A DNA stretch of 8,578 nucleotides from Bacteroidota bacterium (GCA_023488865.1 JAMDDG010000127.1:17849-26426); one strand, 5' to 3'. Counted from the first letter of the stretch, positions 1 through 7,116 are shown. Numbers and translations are program-made. Notes: generated by a model from the sequence alone, not told the origin.

Positions 1-198
1 TACTTCAACAAATTTAGCTAAATAATTGATTTTTAGGTAGTGAAAATTGCATCCCCCAATTTTATTCAATTTTACCCGACCTTTGTTCCCTAAAACTCTC
101 GAATCGAAACGAAATTTTTTGATACTTCAATTTCAAATCCCGGAATATTCACTTTTTTGAACTCTTCCCGTAAGCCGATGCTTCCCGGAAGGAATCAC
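1..198. other. AT-rich intergenic sequence without a recognisable gene
   Basis: All three plus-strand frames reach a stop codon within the first 25 bases (15-17, 19-21, 23-25), so at most a few codons of an upstream plus-strand gene could be present. One minus-strand frame is open from about 126 to the left edge but has no ATG and no recognisable protein. A small AT-rich inverted repeat (AAAATTG at 43-49, CAATTTT at 57-63, 7-base loop) could be part of an upstream terminator, but it contains a single G-C pair and has no clean T run. Nothing else is supported here. Confidence 0.5.
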
Positions 199-206
199 TA
201 TCTTTG
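199..206 (+). promoter_or_regulatory. Candidate Bacteroidota -7 box for the M16 operon
   Basis: TATCTTTG is a perfect match to the TAnnTTTG consensus of the Bacteroidota housekeeping sigma factor. It lies 61 bases before the ATG at 268, which would give a leader of roughly 55-60 bases. I find no convincing TTG/TTTG -33 element at the expected distance, so the call rests on the -7 box and its position only. Confidence 0.45.
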
Positions 207-267
207 AAAAAAATTTCAGGGAGAATACTGGTAACTGAGCAGGTATTCTTCTCAATTTAAGTTTTCT

Positions 268-1518
268 ATGATTCGATTTGATAAAATAAAATTAAAGAAC
301 GGGCTAACAGTCATTGTGCATACCGACCGCAGCACTCCATTTGTTGCGGTCAATGTTTGTTACAACGTGGGATCCAAACACGAAGATCCAGGCCGGACAG
401 GCTTTGCCCATCTTTTTGAACATCTCACGTTTGGAGGGTCCGCCAATGTCCCTGATTTCGATACGGCCGTTCAACGGGCAGGTGGCGCCAACAATGCCTT
501 TACTTCCAACGATCTCACTAATTACTATATAACTCTGCCTGCCAATAATATAGAGACAGCTTTGTGGCTTGAGTCGGATCGAATGTTAGGTCCGAAATTC
601 TCCAAAAAAGGGTTGGAAGTTCAGAAAAAAGTAGTGATTGAAGAGTTCAGGCAACGCAATCTGAATAAACCGTATGGTGATGTCTGGCACCTGTTGCGCG
701 ACCTGGCATACAAAGTCCATCCCTACCGCTGGCCTACCATCGGATTGGTTCCTGAACACATTGAATCAGCAACACTTGATGAAGTGAAGGATTTTTTCTT
801 CCACCATTATGCCCCAAACAATGCTGTATTGGTGATTAGTGGCAACATTGCGTCATCAGAGGCATTTAAACTGGTGGAAAAATGGTTCGACGAAATACCC
901 TCACGGGATATTGCACCTTATTCAGCCCTGCCGGAACCACCTCAGGAAACGGACCGGGAGATCACCGTCTACCGGGATGTTCCGATAGATACCTTTTACG
1001 TTGCCTGGCACATGGGCGCCCGTAATGAAAAAAACTTTTATGTACTGGATCTTTTGTCGGATATTCTTTCCAACGGCAGTTCTTCCAGGTTTGAAGTTAA
1101 ATTAGTAAAAGAGCAGAAACTTTTTACCGAGGCGGATGCATACCTGTCGGGAGAAAATGAACCCGGACTTTTTGTCGCCACCGGAAAAGCTTCGCCGGGT
1201 ATTGACATTCATTTAGCCAGGGAAAAGATGCTGGAAGAGATCATGATGACCGCCGAAACATTGATAACCGACTATGAATTGGAAAAGGTAAAAAACAGGG
1301 TGGAAGCCGATCTGTTGCTCAACGAGATTGGCTATCTGGAAAAAGCGATTCAACTGGCCTCTTTTGAAATAATGGGAGATGCCGCAGAAATTAACCGTCA
1401 GGGAGAAAAGTACCTGGAAATTACTGCCAAGGATCTTTTGGTTACAGCAAGCCAGCTTTTCCGGCAAGGAAACCGCAATACCCTCAACTACCTGACCAAA
1501 CAAAATTATAAAAAATGA
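268..1518 (+). CDS. M16 family zinc metallopeptidase, catalytic (HxxEH) subunit
   Basis: A 416-residue peptidase of the insulinase/mitochondrial processing peptidase family (M16B size). The inverted zinc motif HLFEH is at residues 48-52. It is followed by the family-typical NNAFTSNDLTNYY (75-87) and by VVIEEF (122-127), whose E126 is the likely third zinc ligand, 74 residues after H52. The second-shell Glu seven residues before it in many members appears as Q119. The C-terminal half (about 180-416) has the M16C fold pattern, including LSNGSSSRF (267-275), but the usual LRExxGLxY segment reads LVKEQKLFT (279-287), so the substrate-binding R/Y pair is missing. No signal peptide is visible, which suggests a cytoplasmic enzyme. 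It overlaps the next gene by 4 bp (ATGA). The split of motifs between the two proteins suggests this is the zinc-binding half of a heteromer. Family call is firm; substrate unknown. Confidence 0.93.
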   Translation: MIRFDKIKLKNGLTVIVHTDRSTPFVAVNVCYNVGSKHEDPGRTGFAHLFEHLTFGGSANVPDFDTAVQRAGGANNAFTSNDLTNYYITLPANNIETALWLESDRMLGPKFSKKGLEVQKKVVIEEFRQRNLNKPYGDVWHLLRDLAYKVHPYRWPTIGLVPEHIESATLDEVKDFFFHHYAPNNAVLVISGNIASSEAFKLVEKWFDEIPSRDIAPYSALPEPPQETDREITVYRDVPIDTFYVAWHMGARNEKNFYVLDLLSDILSNGSSSRFEVKLVKEQKLFTEADAYLSGENEPGLFVATGKASPGIDIHLAREKMLEEIMMTAETLITDYELEKVKNRVEADLLLNEIGYLEKAIQLASFEIMGDAAEINRQGEKYLEITAKDLLVTASQLFRQGNRNTLNYLTKQNYKK

Positions 1519-2795
1519 GCTCATTCAGACAGATAGCCCCTCCGGTACATTCGGTAGAAAAAATTGATTTCGTTGAACCTGAATATCAATTGCTACCCGG
1601 CGGCACCTCTTTCTTCACCCTTTACGGAGGGACCCAGGAGGTAGTCAAACTGGATTTTAGCTTCAAAGCGGGAACCTGGTACGAAACGGCCAAACTGGAA
1701 AGCATGATGGCCGCCTCGATGATCGCAGAAGGTACCGGCAGCAAAACCGCCCGCGAAATTGCCGACCGGATTGACTTTTACGGGGCCCAGCTTAGCACCA
1801 TCCCTTATTACGACAACAACTACGTATCCCTTTTATCTTTGAAGAAACACCTTCCCCATCTGCTTCCGTTGCTTGCCGAGATTGTTCAGGATGCTTCATT
1901 TCCCGAGCACGAGTTTGAGATAGTCCGGCAAAAACGCAAACAAAGGGCGCAGGTTGATGCCGAGAAAGTCGGACTGGTTGCCCAGCGGAATTTTCTGCGA
2001 ATGCTGATGGGTGACAGGCATCCCTATGCCCCCGTTGCCTCGCCCGAAGCCTATGACCACGTGACCCTCGAAGGGGCAAGAGACCATTACAAGCGGCACT
2101 ATTACTCAGCCAATGCGACTCTTTTTGCCTCCGGGGATGTTGACGATGAAGTGAAAAAAATGATTGAACTGAATTTTGGCCCGGGATGGGGTACCCCCTT
2201 CCCATACAAAAATGACCAACCTCCGATCAAAAGCGCTTCGGAAAGAAGAATCTTCCTTGAAAGGGATAATGCCAACCAGAATGCGGTCTCCATCGGCAAG
2301 AGGGTGCCAACCCAACACCATCCCGATTCTGCCGGCTTAAAATTGCTTACCACGATATTTGGAGGCTACTTTGGCTCCCGATTGATGAGCAACCTGCGCG
2401 AAGAGAAAGGGCTTACCTATGGCATCCATGCATCTGTGGTCTCGTTCGTGCGGGACGCCATCTTTATGATCCATGCCGAGGTAACCGCCGAAAAAACGGA
2501 GGAGGCCATCAAAGAAATTTTTTATGAAATGCAGCGCATGCGCGACGAACTTGTTCCGGAATCCGAACTGGAGCCTTTGCGCAGCTTCCTGTTAGGCAGA
2601 ATGCTCGAAGATTTTGACGGTCCGTTTGCACGAGCACAAAGTTTCTCATCCCTGTATGAAGCCGAACTGGAGGTTGGCTATTTCGACCAAATCATCCATG
2701 CCATCAAAACTACTACGCCCGAACAGATCAGGGAACTCGCACGCACTTATCTTGATCCGGAGAGTATGTACATAGTTGCTGCCGGAAAAAGATGA
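1515..2795 (+). CDS. M16 family peptidase-like protein, non-catalytic (R/Y) subunit
   Basis: A 426-residue M16 homologue. At the place where active members carry HxxEH it has MMAASMIAEGTGSKT (64-78), with no His pair, so it should not bind the catalytic zinc. The rest of the N-terminal domain is typical of inactive M16 partners (for example SLLSLKKHLPHLLPLL, 105-120, and the HPYA at 169-172). The C-terminal domain keeps the family segment FGSRLMSNLREEKGLTYG (286-303), with R295 and Y302 forming the R/Y pair that binds the substrate backbone in this family. Its ATG (1515) sits in the ATGA overlap with the upstream stop, so the two genes are translationally coupled. By analogy with alpha/beta mitochondrial processing peptidase and bacterial M16B heterodimers, it probably completes the active site of the upstream protein. 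No signal peptide is seen. The stop codon directly abuts a tandem repeat. Confidence 0.92.
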   Translation: MSSFRQIAPPVHSVEKIDFVEPEYQLLPGGTSFFTLYGGTQEVVKLDFSFKAGTWYETAKLESMMAASMIAEGTGSKTAREIADRIDFYGAQLSTIPYYDNNYVSLLSLKKHLPHLLPLLAEIVQDASFPEHEFEIVRQKRKQRAQVDAEKVGLVAQRNFLRMLMGDRHPYAPVASPEAYDHVTLEGARDHYKRHYYSANATLFASGDVDDEVKKMIELNFGPGWGTPFPYKNDQPPIKSASERRIFLERDNANQNAVSIGKRVPTQHHPDSAGLKLLTTIFGGYFGSRLMSNLREEKGLTYGIHASVVSFVRDAIFMIHAEVTAEKTEEAIKEIFYEMQRMRDELVPESELEPLRSFLLGRMLEDFDGPFARAQSFSSLYEAELEVGYFDQIIHAIKTTTPEQIRELARTYLDPESMYIVAAGKR

Positions 2796-2827
2796 GACGA
2801 GGGGACGAGGGGACGAGAGGACGAGAG
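2796..2827 (+). repeat. Four tandem 8-bp units, GACGAGRG
   Basis: The units are GACGAGGG, GACGAGGG, GACGAGAG and GACGAGAG at 2796-2803, 2804-2811, 2812-2819 and 2820-2827. They are contiguous, without gaps, and start at the first base after the TGA stop of the second M16 gene. The only variation is the seventh position, which switches from G to A half way. The last two units also form the left arm of the adjacent hairpin. Confidence 0.9.
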
Positions 2828-2854
2828 CCCTGATGTGGCGTTCGTCCTCTCGTC
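2812..2854. terminator. Strong hairpin between convergent genes; possible bidirectional terminator
   Basis: GACGAGAGGACGA (2812-2824) pairs perfectly with TCGTCCTCTCGTC (2842-2854), a 13-bp stem. A possible G-T pair and one mismatch lead to an inner GCC/GGC stem (2827-2829 with 2837-2839) closing a 7-base loop. The right arm runs into the stop codon of the convergent radical SAM gene (2853-2855). The position fits a shared terminator, but no T run follows the stem in either direction, so classical intrinsic termination is uncertain. An mRNA 3'-end stabiliser, or an inverted copy of an interspersed repeat, would fit as well. Confidence 0.5.
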
Positions 2855-3803
2855 AAATTAATTTCCCCTGCCAAGAGTCGCGTTCTGCCAACAGTTTCTC
2901 CACTTTGGCCACAAATTCGTTGTTCTTCAATCCCCAGTTCGGAGCTATCACCATGGTTGCAGGGGCGGAACTAACAAACCGCTGGACAATAATATCCGGG
3001 GAAAGATGCTCCAGAAAGCGGACGGCCAGATCGGCATATTGCTCCATTTCAAACAGGTTAAATCCGGCAGGATTCTTCCTGTATTCCATGGCCATACGCG
3101 TCTCTTTGTGGATCTGGAGCTGGTGCAGTTTGATACTTTGGACCGGCAATCCCGACAGGGTTTCCGCATAACTGATAAAATCAGCATCCGTATCCCCGGG
3201 AAGGCCCAAAATCAGGTGTATGCAATTGTCTATTCCCCTCCGGGCGATGCGGTGAATGGCCGCTATCGAATCCTGCACCGTGTGACCGCGGTTGATCCGC
3301 TGCAAGGTCTCCTCTTTGAAACTTTCGACGCCTAATTCAATGGAAACATAACATCTTTTTGAAAAGTCTTCGAGCAGATCGAGCACCTCCTCACTAAGGC
3401 AATCCGGCCGGGTGGCAATCACCAGGCCAATCACGTCGGGATGGCGAAGCGCCTCCTCGTACGACTGACGGAGAATTTCAACGGGGGCATAAGTATTGCT
3501 GTAAGCCTGGAAATAGGCCAAGTAACGCATTGTTGGATATTTGGCCGAGAAGAATCCGATCCCGCTAAGCAACTGGTCGGTTATGTTTTTCTCCAATCGG
3601 CAGTATTCCGGACTGAAACTCTTGTTGTTGCAATAGGTACAACCGCCAACGCCGCGCGAACCATCCCTGTTTGGACAGGTAAATCCGGCATCGAGCGATA
3701 TCTTCTGCACCTTGCCTTCAAACCGCTTCTTGAAATAGACAGAATAATCGTTGTATCTTTTGTCACTTCCCCATGGGAACTCTCTCTGAATCATCGTCCT
3801 CAT
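2853..3803 (-). CDS. YhcC-like radical SAM protein (TIGR01212-type)
   Basis: A 316-residue radical SAM enzyme related to E. coli YhcC (about 310 residues) and more distantly to the Elp3 domain. The N-terminus PWGSDKRYNDYSVYFKKRF (10-28) and KISLDAGFTCPNRDG (34-48) are hallmarks of the group. The three iron-sulfur cluster cysteines are C43, C55 and C58 (C-x11-C-x2-C). Other core segments are YFQAYSNTYAP (97-107), ELGVES (156-161), HLILGLPGD (196-204) and KLHQLQIHKETRMA (225-238). The conserved tail RFVSSAP (275-281) with NWGLKNNEF (289-297) is also present. The substrate and product of the family are not known to me. The gene is convergent with the M16 operon and divergent from the DUF4301 gene. 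Its start could be M1 (3803) or M4 (codon at 3794), the latter preceded by GAGGA; both leave all domains intact. Confidence 0.92.
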   Translation of the reverse strand: MRTMIQREFPWGSDKRYNDYSVYFKKRFEGKVQKISLDAGFTCPNRDGSRGVGGCTYCNNKSFSPEYCRLEKNITDQLLSGIGFFSAKYPTMRYLAYFQAYSNTYAPVEILRQSYEEALRHPDVIGLVIATRPDCLSEEVLDLLEDFSKRCYVSIELGVESFKEETLQRINRGHTVQDSIAAIHRIARRGIDNCIHLILGLPGDTDADFISYAETLSGLPVQSIKLHQLQIHKETRMAMEYRKNPAGFNLFEMEQYADLAVRFLEHLSPDIIVQRFVSSAPATMVIAPNWGLKNNEFVAKVEKLLAERDSWQGKLI

Positions 3804-3811
3804 TTTGATGA

Positions 3812-3819
3812 CAAAAATA
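3812..3819 (-). promoter_or_regulatory. Candidate -7 box for the radical SAM gene
   Basis: Read on the minus strand, 3819-3812 is TATTTTTG, a perfect TAnnTTTG match. Only 8 bases separate it from the ATG at 3803. Transcription would start about 5 bases before M1 or about 14 before M4, so the message would have a very short leader. The -33 region is poor (TTC rather than TTG at the expected spacing). Confidence 0.4.
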
Positions 3820-3845
3820 ACAGAACCGTTTGACTTTAATGAACA

Positions 3846-3876
3846 TTGGAATGTGTATAAAATTAAACTAAATTTA
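3846..3876 (+). promoter_or_regulatory. Candidate promoter for the DUF4301 gene
   Basis: TTG at 3846-3848 and TAAATTTA at 3869-3876 (one mismatch to TAnnTTTG) are 20 bases apart, in the range for Bacteroidota -33/-7 pairs. This would leave a leader of about 65 bases before the ATG at 3947. A second, poorer -7-like string, TATATTCA, lies at 3911-3918. Which of them is used cannot be told from sequence. Confidence 0.3.
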
Positions 3877-3946
3877 GGATGAAACGTTTTTCTGGTGCGC
3901 TTCGTTTTCCTATATTCATCCTATCGAAAATTGTAAACCGAAAACC

Positions 3947-5491
3947 ATGTTCACAGCGACAGATCAGGAGCAAATCCGGGCAAGAGGGGGAAGCCTTCCT
4001 GAAATTTTGAATCAGATTTCCCATTTTGAAAAGGGGTTTCCTTACCTGAAAATCGTTGACGTGGCAGCCATTGGAAATGGAATTACCCGTCTTTCTGAAG
4101 ATGATTGTTCCAAAATGGTTTCTTTTTACGAATCCCAGCTCGAAAAAGGAGTGGTGTCGGTTAAGTTTGTGCCAGCCTCAGGCGCTGCCAGCCGGATGTT
4201 CCAATCCCTGTTTTCTTTTCTGGGGGAAGCTTCTACCAATCAGGAAGCAGAACTCCTGCTTGGCAAGGAAAAACACAAAAGTGTCAGACAATTTTTTGAC
4301 CAGCTCTCCAAATTTGCCTTTTATCCGCTTGTTTTGGAGAAACTCGGCACGCTCTCCGACCCGCAGGGAAAGATGAAATACCTCGAAATATTGCGCGCGG
4401 TACTTTCCCCGAAAGGGTTAAATTACGGTTTTCTGCCAAAGGGACTGCTCGATTTTCACAGCTATGCGGGCCTTAGCCGGACGCCCGCCGAAGAGCACCT
4501 GGTAGAGGGTGCGCTTTATGGAACTGATGCACAGGGAGTCGTGCGGATCCACTTTACGGTTTCGCCCGAACATCTTCCATTTTTCAAGAAGAAATGCGAG
4601 ATGGCAGCTTCCATTTTTGAAGACAGATATGAAGTAACCTACGATATCTCCTTTTCAGAGCAAAAACCATCTACCGATACCATCGCGGTAGACGAAAACA
4701 ATGCGCCATTCCGCACCACAGAAGGAAAATTGTTTTTCCGTCCGGGCGGTCACGGTGCGCTGCTCGAGAACCTTAACGACCTGCAGGCTGACCTGATTTT
4801 TGTCAAAAACATCGACAATGTAGTTCCCGACCGGTTGAAAGACGAGACCATCAAATACAAAAAAGCTTTGGCCGGGTTTCTGCTTGAACGCCAGCAACAA
4901 ATATTCGGCTATCTGCGCCAACTTGAAAACCCTGATCAACTGACAGATGCACAAATTGTGGAGATGTTGCAATATCTTGAACAGGAATTATCAACATTAC
5001 CTACCGGGAAGGCCCATTTTACAGACAGACCATCAAAGATCAACTACCTGAAAACAAAGCTTAACCGTCCGATCCGCATATGCGGGATGGTGAAGAACGA
5101 AGGCGAACCGGGTGGCGGGCCATTTTGGGCCATCAGCTCCGACGGAACGACCACGCTTCAGGTGGTCGAGAGCAGTCAGATCGACCTGAAGAATCCCGGA
5201 CAGGCCGCTATTGCTGCCCGTTCCACCCATTTCAATCCTGTTGATCTGGTTTGCGGCGTTCGCAACTACATGGGAGAGAAATTTTACCTTCCGGATTTCA
5301 GGGATCCGGAGACCGGCTTTATCTCCTCCAAATCGAAAGACGGAAAACCACTTAAAGCCCAGGAACTTCCCGGACTTTGGAACGGGGCCATGTCCGACTG
5401 GATTACTTTTTTTGTGGAAGTCCCTCCTGTCACTTTCAATCCTGTCAAGACGGTGAATGACCTTTTAAGGGCAGAACATCAACCACTTTAA
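3947..5491 (+). CDS. DUF4301 family protein, possibly a UDP-sugar pyrophosphorylase-like nucleotidyltransferase
   Basis: A 514-residue protein that I recognise as DUF4301, an uncharacterised family found mainly in Bacteroidota. Its length is usual for the family, and there is no signal peptide or membrane segment, so it is probably cytoplasmic. Conserved-looking blocks are FVPASGAASRMF (74-85), LPKGLLDFHSY (163-173), RTPAEEHLVEGALYG (178-192), HFTVSPEHLPFFKKK (202-216), DTIAVD (244-249), RPGGHGALLENLNDL (265-279), FVKNIDNVV (285-293), ICGMVKNEGEPGGGPFW (378-394) and VVESSQIDL (406-414). Several match, in the same order, the signature blocks of the UDP-GlcNAc/UDP-glucose pyrophosphorylase superfamily (see findings), so a nucleotidyl transfer to a sugar phosphate is plausible but is my inference. 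It is transcribed away from the radical SAM gene; 41 bases separate it from the TPR gene, which has its own promoter-like box. Family call is confident; function is not. Confidence 0.88.
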   Translation: MFTATDQEQIRARGGSLPEILNQISHFEKGFPYLKIVDVAAIGNGITRLSEDDCSKMVSFYESQLEKGVVSVKFVPASGAASRMFQSLFSFLGEASTNQEAELLLGKEKHKSVRQFFDQLSKFAFYPLVLEKLGTLSDPQGKMKYLEILRAVLSPKGLNYGFLPKGLLDFHSYAGLSRTPAEEHLVEGALYGTDAQGVVRIHFTVSPEHLPFFKKKCEMAASIFEDRYEVTYDISFSEQKPSTDTIAVDENNAPFRTTEGKLFFRPGGHGALLENLNDLQADLIFVKNIDNVVPDRLKDETIKYKKALAGFLLERQQQIFGYLRQLENPDQLTDAQIVEMLQYLEQELSTLPTGKAHFTDRPSKINYLKTKLNRPIRICGMVKNEGEPGGGPFWAISSDGTTTLQVVESSQIDLKNPGQAAIAARSTHFNPVDLVCGVRNYMGEKFYLPDFRDPETGFISSKSKDGKPLKAQELPGLWNGAMSDWITFFVEVPPVTFNPVKTVNDLLRAEHQPL

Positions 5492-5502
5492 ACCATTTTG
5501 AT

Positions 5503-5510
5503 TAACTTTG
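5503..5510 (+). promoter_or_regulatory. Candidate -7 box for the TPR gene
   Basis: TAACTTTG matches TAnnTTTG perfectly and lies 22 bases before the ATG at 5533, giving a leader of roughly 15-20 bases. It begins 11 bases after the DUF4301 stop codon, and no TTG is seen at the -33 spacing. The TPR gene may therefore be transcribed on its own or also by read-through from DUF4301. Confidence 0.45.
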
Positions 5511-5532
5511 TACCGATATTAAGACGTTAACT

Positions 5533-6963
5533 ATGATGAGGGAAGAATCCGGGGATAATTTTGACAGCAAAGAATTTGCCGCAGTTTTGAAGCGTTACAA
5601 GCAGATGCTGACAGAGCAACGCACGGAATTTTTTGATGTTGCCGAATTTGAATTTATCGCCGATCAGTATATCGATAAAAGTCAGTATTCCAATGCGTTG
5701 CAAGCATGTGAAATAGCGCTCCGGCAGCATCCCAACTCTATTATCGTTAAGATTAAGAAGGCACAGATTTACCTTTCCCAGCTGAAGTTGCCCAAAGCCA
5801 TTCATTTGTTAAAGCAACTCGAAGAGCTGGAGAATACCAATCCGGATGTGATGATGATGCTGGGTACCTGTTACAACATGAAAGGGGAGCACCACAGGGC
5901 CAACGAATACTTCAAAAAAGCAGAGCAATATTCATTCGAAGATAGAGACGAATTACTCTACAACATAGGCATTTCCTTTATTCAAACCGGAGCTTACCAG
6001 GAAGCGCTTGCCTATCTGCAGAAGGCGCTCAACGAAAATCCGGAACATGAACCCGTTTTGTACGATCTTGCATTTTGTTACGAAAAGGTAGGAAATGACC
6101 AGAAAGCGATCGAATATTACAACAAATACCTCGATATCGATCCCTTCTCCGAATCGGCCTGGTACAATCTGGGAATCATTTATAACCGACTGGAAGATTA
6201 CCCACAAGCCATTGATTCCTACGATTTTGCCCTGGCAATTGATCCTAATTACTCGGCTGCCATCTTCAACAAGGCCAACGCTTTATCTTCGATAGAACGT
6301 TTTGAGGATTCCATCTCAGCCTACCTCGATTATCTGAGGCTGGACCCTGATTCGGTGGATGCCCATCTCTACCTGGCTGATTGTTACTTTCAATTAGACG
6401 ATTTTGAAAATGCAGGATTGTATTACGATAAAACCATCCTCATCGAACCCAACAGTTCGGATGGTTGGTTCGGTGCAGGATTGGTAATGCTGATCAACGA
6501 CCGTCCAAAAGAGGCAGTTCCGTTGCTGAAAAAGTCTTTGGAGATCAATCCTGATTGTGCCGAATGCTGGAATGCCTTGGGCAAAGCTTTTGCCGCTCTT
6601 GATAAATTTAAAGAGGCGAAATCCGCCTACAGAAAGACACTCGAACTCGACGACGAAATACCCGAATACTGGCTTTCTTACTCCGATCTGCTTTTTAACA
6701 ACAATCTTTTTGAGGATGCTGTGAAAATACTGGAAGATTCAGAGGATTCGGAAGCATATTGTGCCGCCATCATGTACAGACAGGCCGGGTTTTACATCTT
6801 CGTCGAAAATTTCGACCTTGCCAAAGAAAAACTAGGAATGGCATTGACGGAAGATTATGGCGCTCACGTTGATTTTCTGGAAAACTTCCCAACTTTCCAG
6901 TTGTTGGATTGGGTTAACGAGTTGATTGAAAAATATAATCGCTCCGACGAAGGGTTGGAATAA
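5533..6963 (+). CDS. Tetratricopeptide repeat protein
   Basis: A 476-residue protein made almost wholly of about eleven or twelve TPR units of some 34 residues, from about residue 36 to 440. The clearest are at 105-138, 140-171, 172-205, 206-239, 240-273, 274-307, 308-341 and 342-375, each with the W/L-G-Y-A-P pattern (for example WYNLGIIYNRLEDYPQAI, 210-227, and WNALGKAFAALDKFKEAK, 346-363). TPR arrays form superhelices that bind other proteins, so a scaffold or adaptor role is expected; the partner is unknown. There is no signal peptide, no membrane segment and no attached enzyme domain. The protein is acidic, and the C-terminal 35 residues (FLENFPTFQ, 448-456, onwards) are not TPR-like. 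The start may be M1 (5533) or M2 (5536). The gene precedes the HEPN-MNT pair by 153 bp. Confidence 0.92.
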   Translation: MMREESGDNFDSKEFAAVLKRYKQMLTEQRTEFFDVAEFEFIADQYIDKSQYSNALQACEIALRQHPNSIIVKIKKAQIYLSQLKLPKAIHLLKQLEELENTNPDVMMMLGTCYNMKGEHHRANEYFKKAEQYSFEDRDELLYNIGISFIQTGAYQEALAYLQKALNENPEHEPVLYDLAFCYEKVGNDQKAIEYYNKYLDIDPFSESAWYNLGIIYNRLEDYPQAIDSYDFALAIDPNYSAAIFNKANALSSIERFEDSISAYLDYLRLDPDSVDAHLYLADCYFQLDDFENAGLYYDKTILIEPNSSDGWFGAGLVMLINDRPKEAVPLLKKSLEINPDCAECWNALGKAFAALDKFKEAKSAYRKTLELDDEIPEYWLSYSDLLFNNNLFEDAVKILEDSEDSEAYCAAIMYRQAGFYIFVENFDLAKEKLGMALTEDYGAHVDFLENFPTFQLLDWVNELIEKYNRSDEGLE

Positions 6964-7116
6964 AATCTCGCCAAAATAGAGTTTACCTGACGCAAGAAAC
7001 TTTTGGCTATCAGATAAAGGTTAAAAGCTAATAGCCTGAAATTATGCCGAAGTTAGCTGCAACAAAAAACAACCGCTAAAAGTCTCATTACACTGATTTA
7101 TTGATAAATTTGTGTC
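6964..7116. other. 153-bp intergenic spacer between the TPR and HEPN genes
   Basis: No coding frame or RNA gene is recognisable. A 6-bp inverted repeat, GGCTAT (7004-7009) and ATAGCC (7030-7035), encloses a 20-base AT-rich loop with related GCTA/TTAAAAG strings. It is too weak to call a terminator. The last 12 bases contain the HEPN promoter box. Confidence 0.4.
7105..7112 (+). promoter_or_regulatory. Candidate -7 box of the HEPN-MNT operon, nearly leaderless
   Basis: TAAATTTG is a perfect TAnnTTTG match only 4 bases before the ATG at 7117. With the usual spacing the transcript would begin at, or one base before, the start codon. No clear -33 TTG is present, and no Shine-Dalgarno sequence could fit. 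Confidence 0.4.

Noticed and set aside
43..63. AT-rich hairpin AAAATTG / CAATTTT with a 7-base loop
   Set aside because: Only one G-C pair and no clear T run; the upstream gene is not in the window, so calling it a terminator is unsupported.
1..126. Open minus-strand frame running off the left edge
   Set aside because: About 42 codons, no ATG start, AT-rich and low-complexity; no recognisable protein.
181..192. Near-palindrome CTTCC-C-GGAAG upstream of the M16 operon
   Set aside because: 11 bases only, single copy, and no known operator of this form that I can name; could be chance.
1792..2205. Minus-strand open frame of 137 codons inside the second M16 gene
   Set aside because: Antisense shadow of a well-supported coding region; composition is typical of a reversed frame and shows no domain.
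2776..3171. Plus-strand open frame of 131 codons starting in the M16 tail and reading through the repeat into the radical SAM gene
   Set aside because: It begins with translated repeat sequence and then runs antisense to a conserved radical SAM protein; not a real gene.
3441..3833. Plus-strand open frame of 130 codons over the radical SAM N-terminus
   Set aside because: Antisense to the iron-sulfur cluster region, with no recognisable protein pattern.
5492..5532. Terminator between the DUF4301 and TPR genes
   Set aside because: I looked for a stem followed by T's and found none; only a promoter-like box is present.
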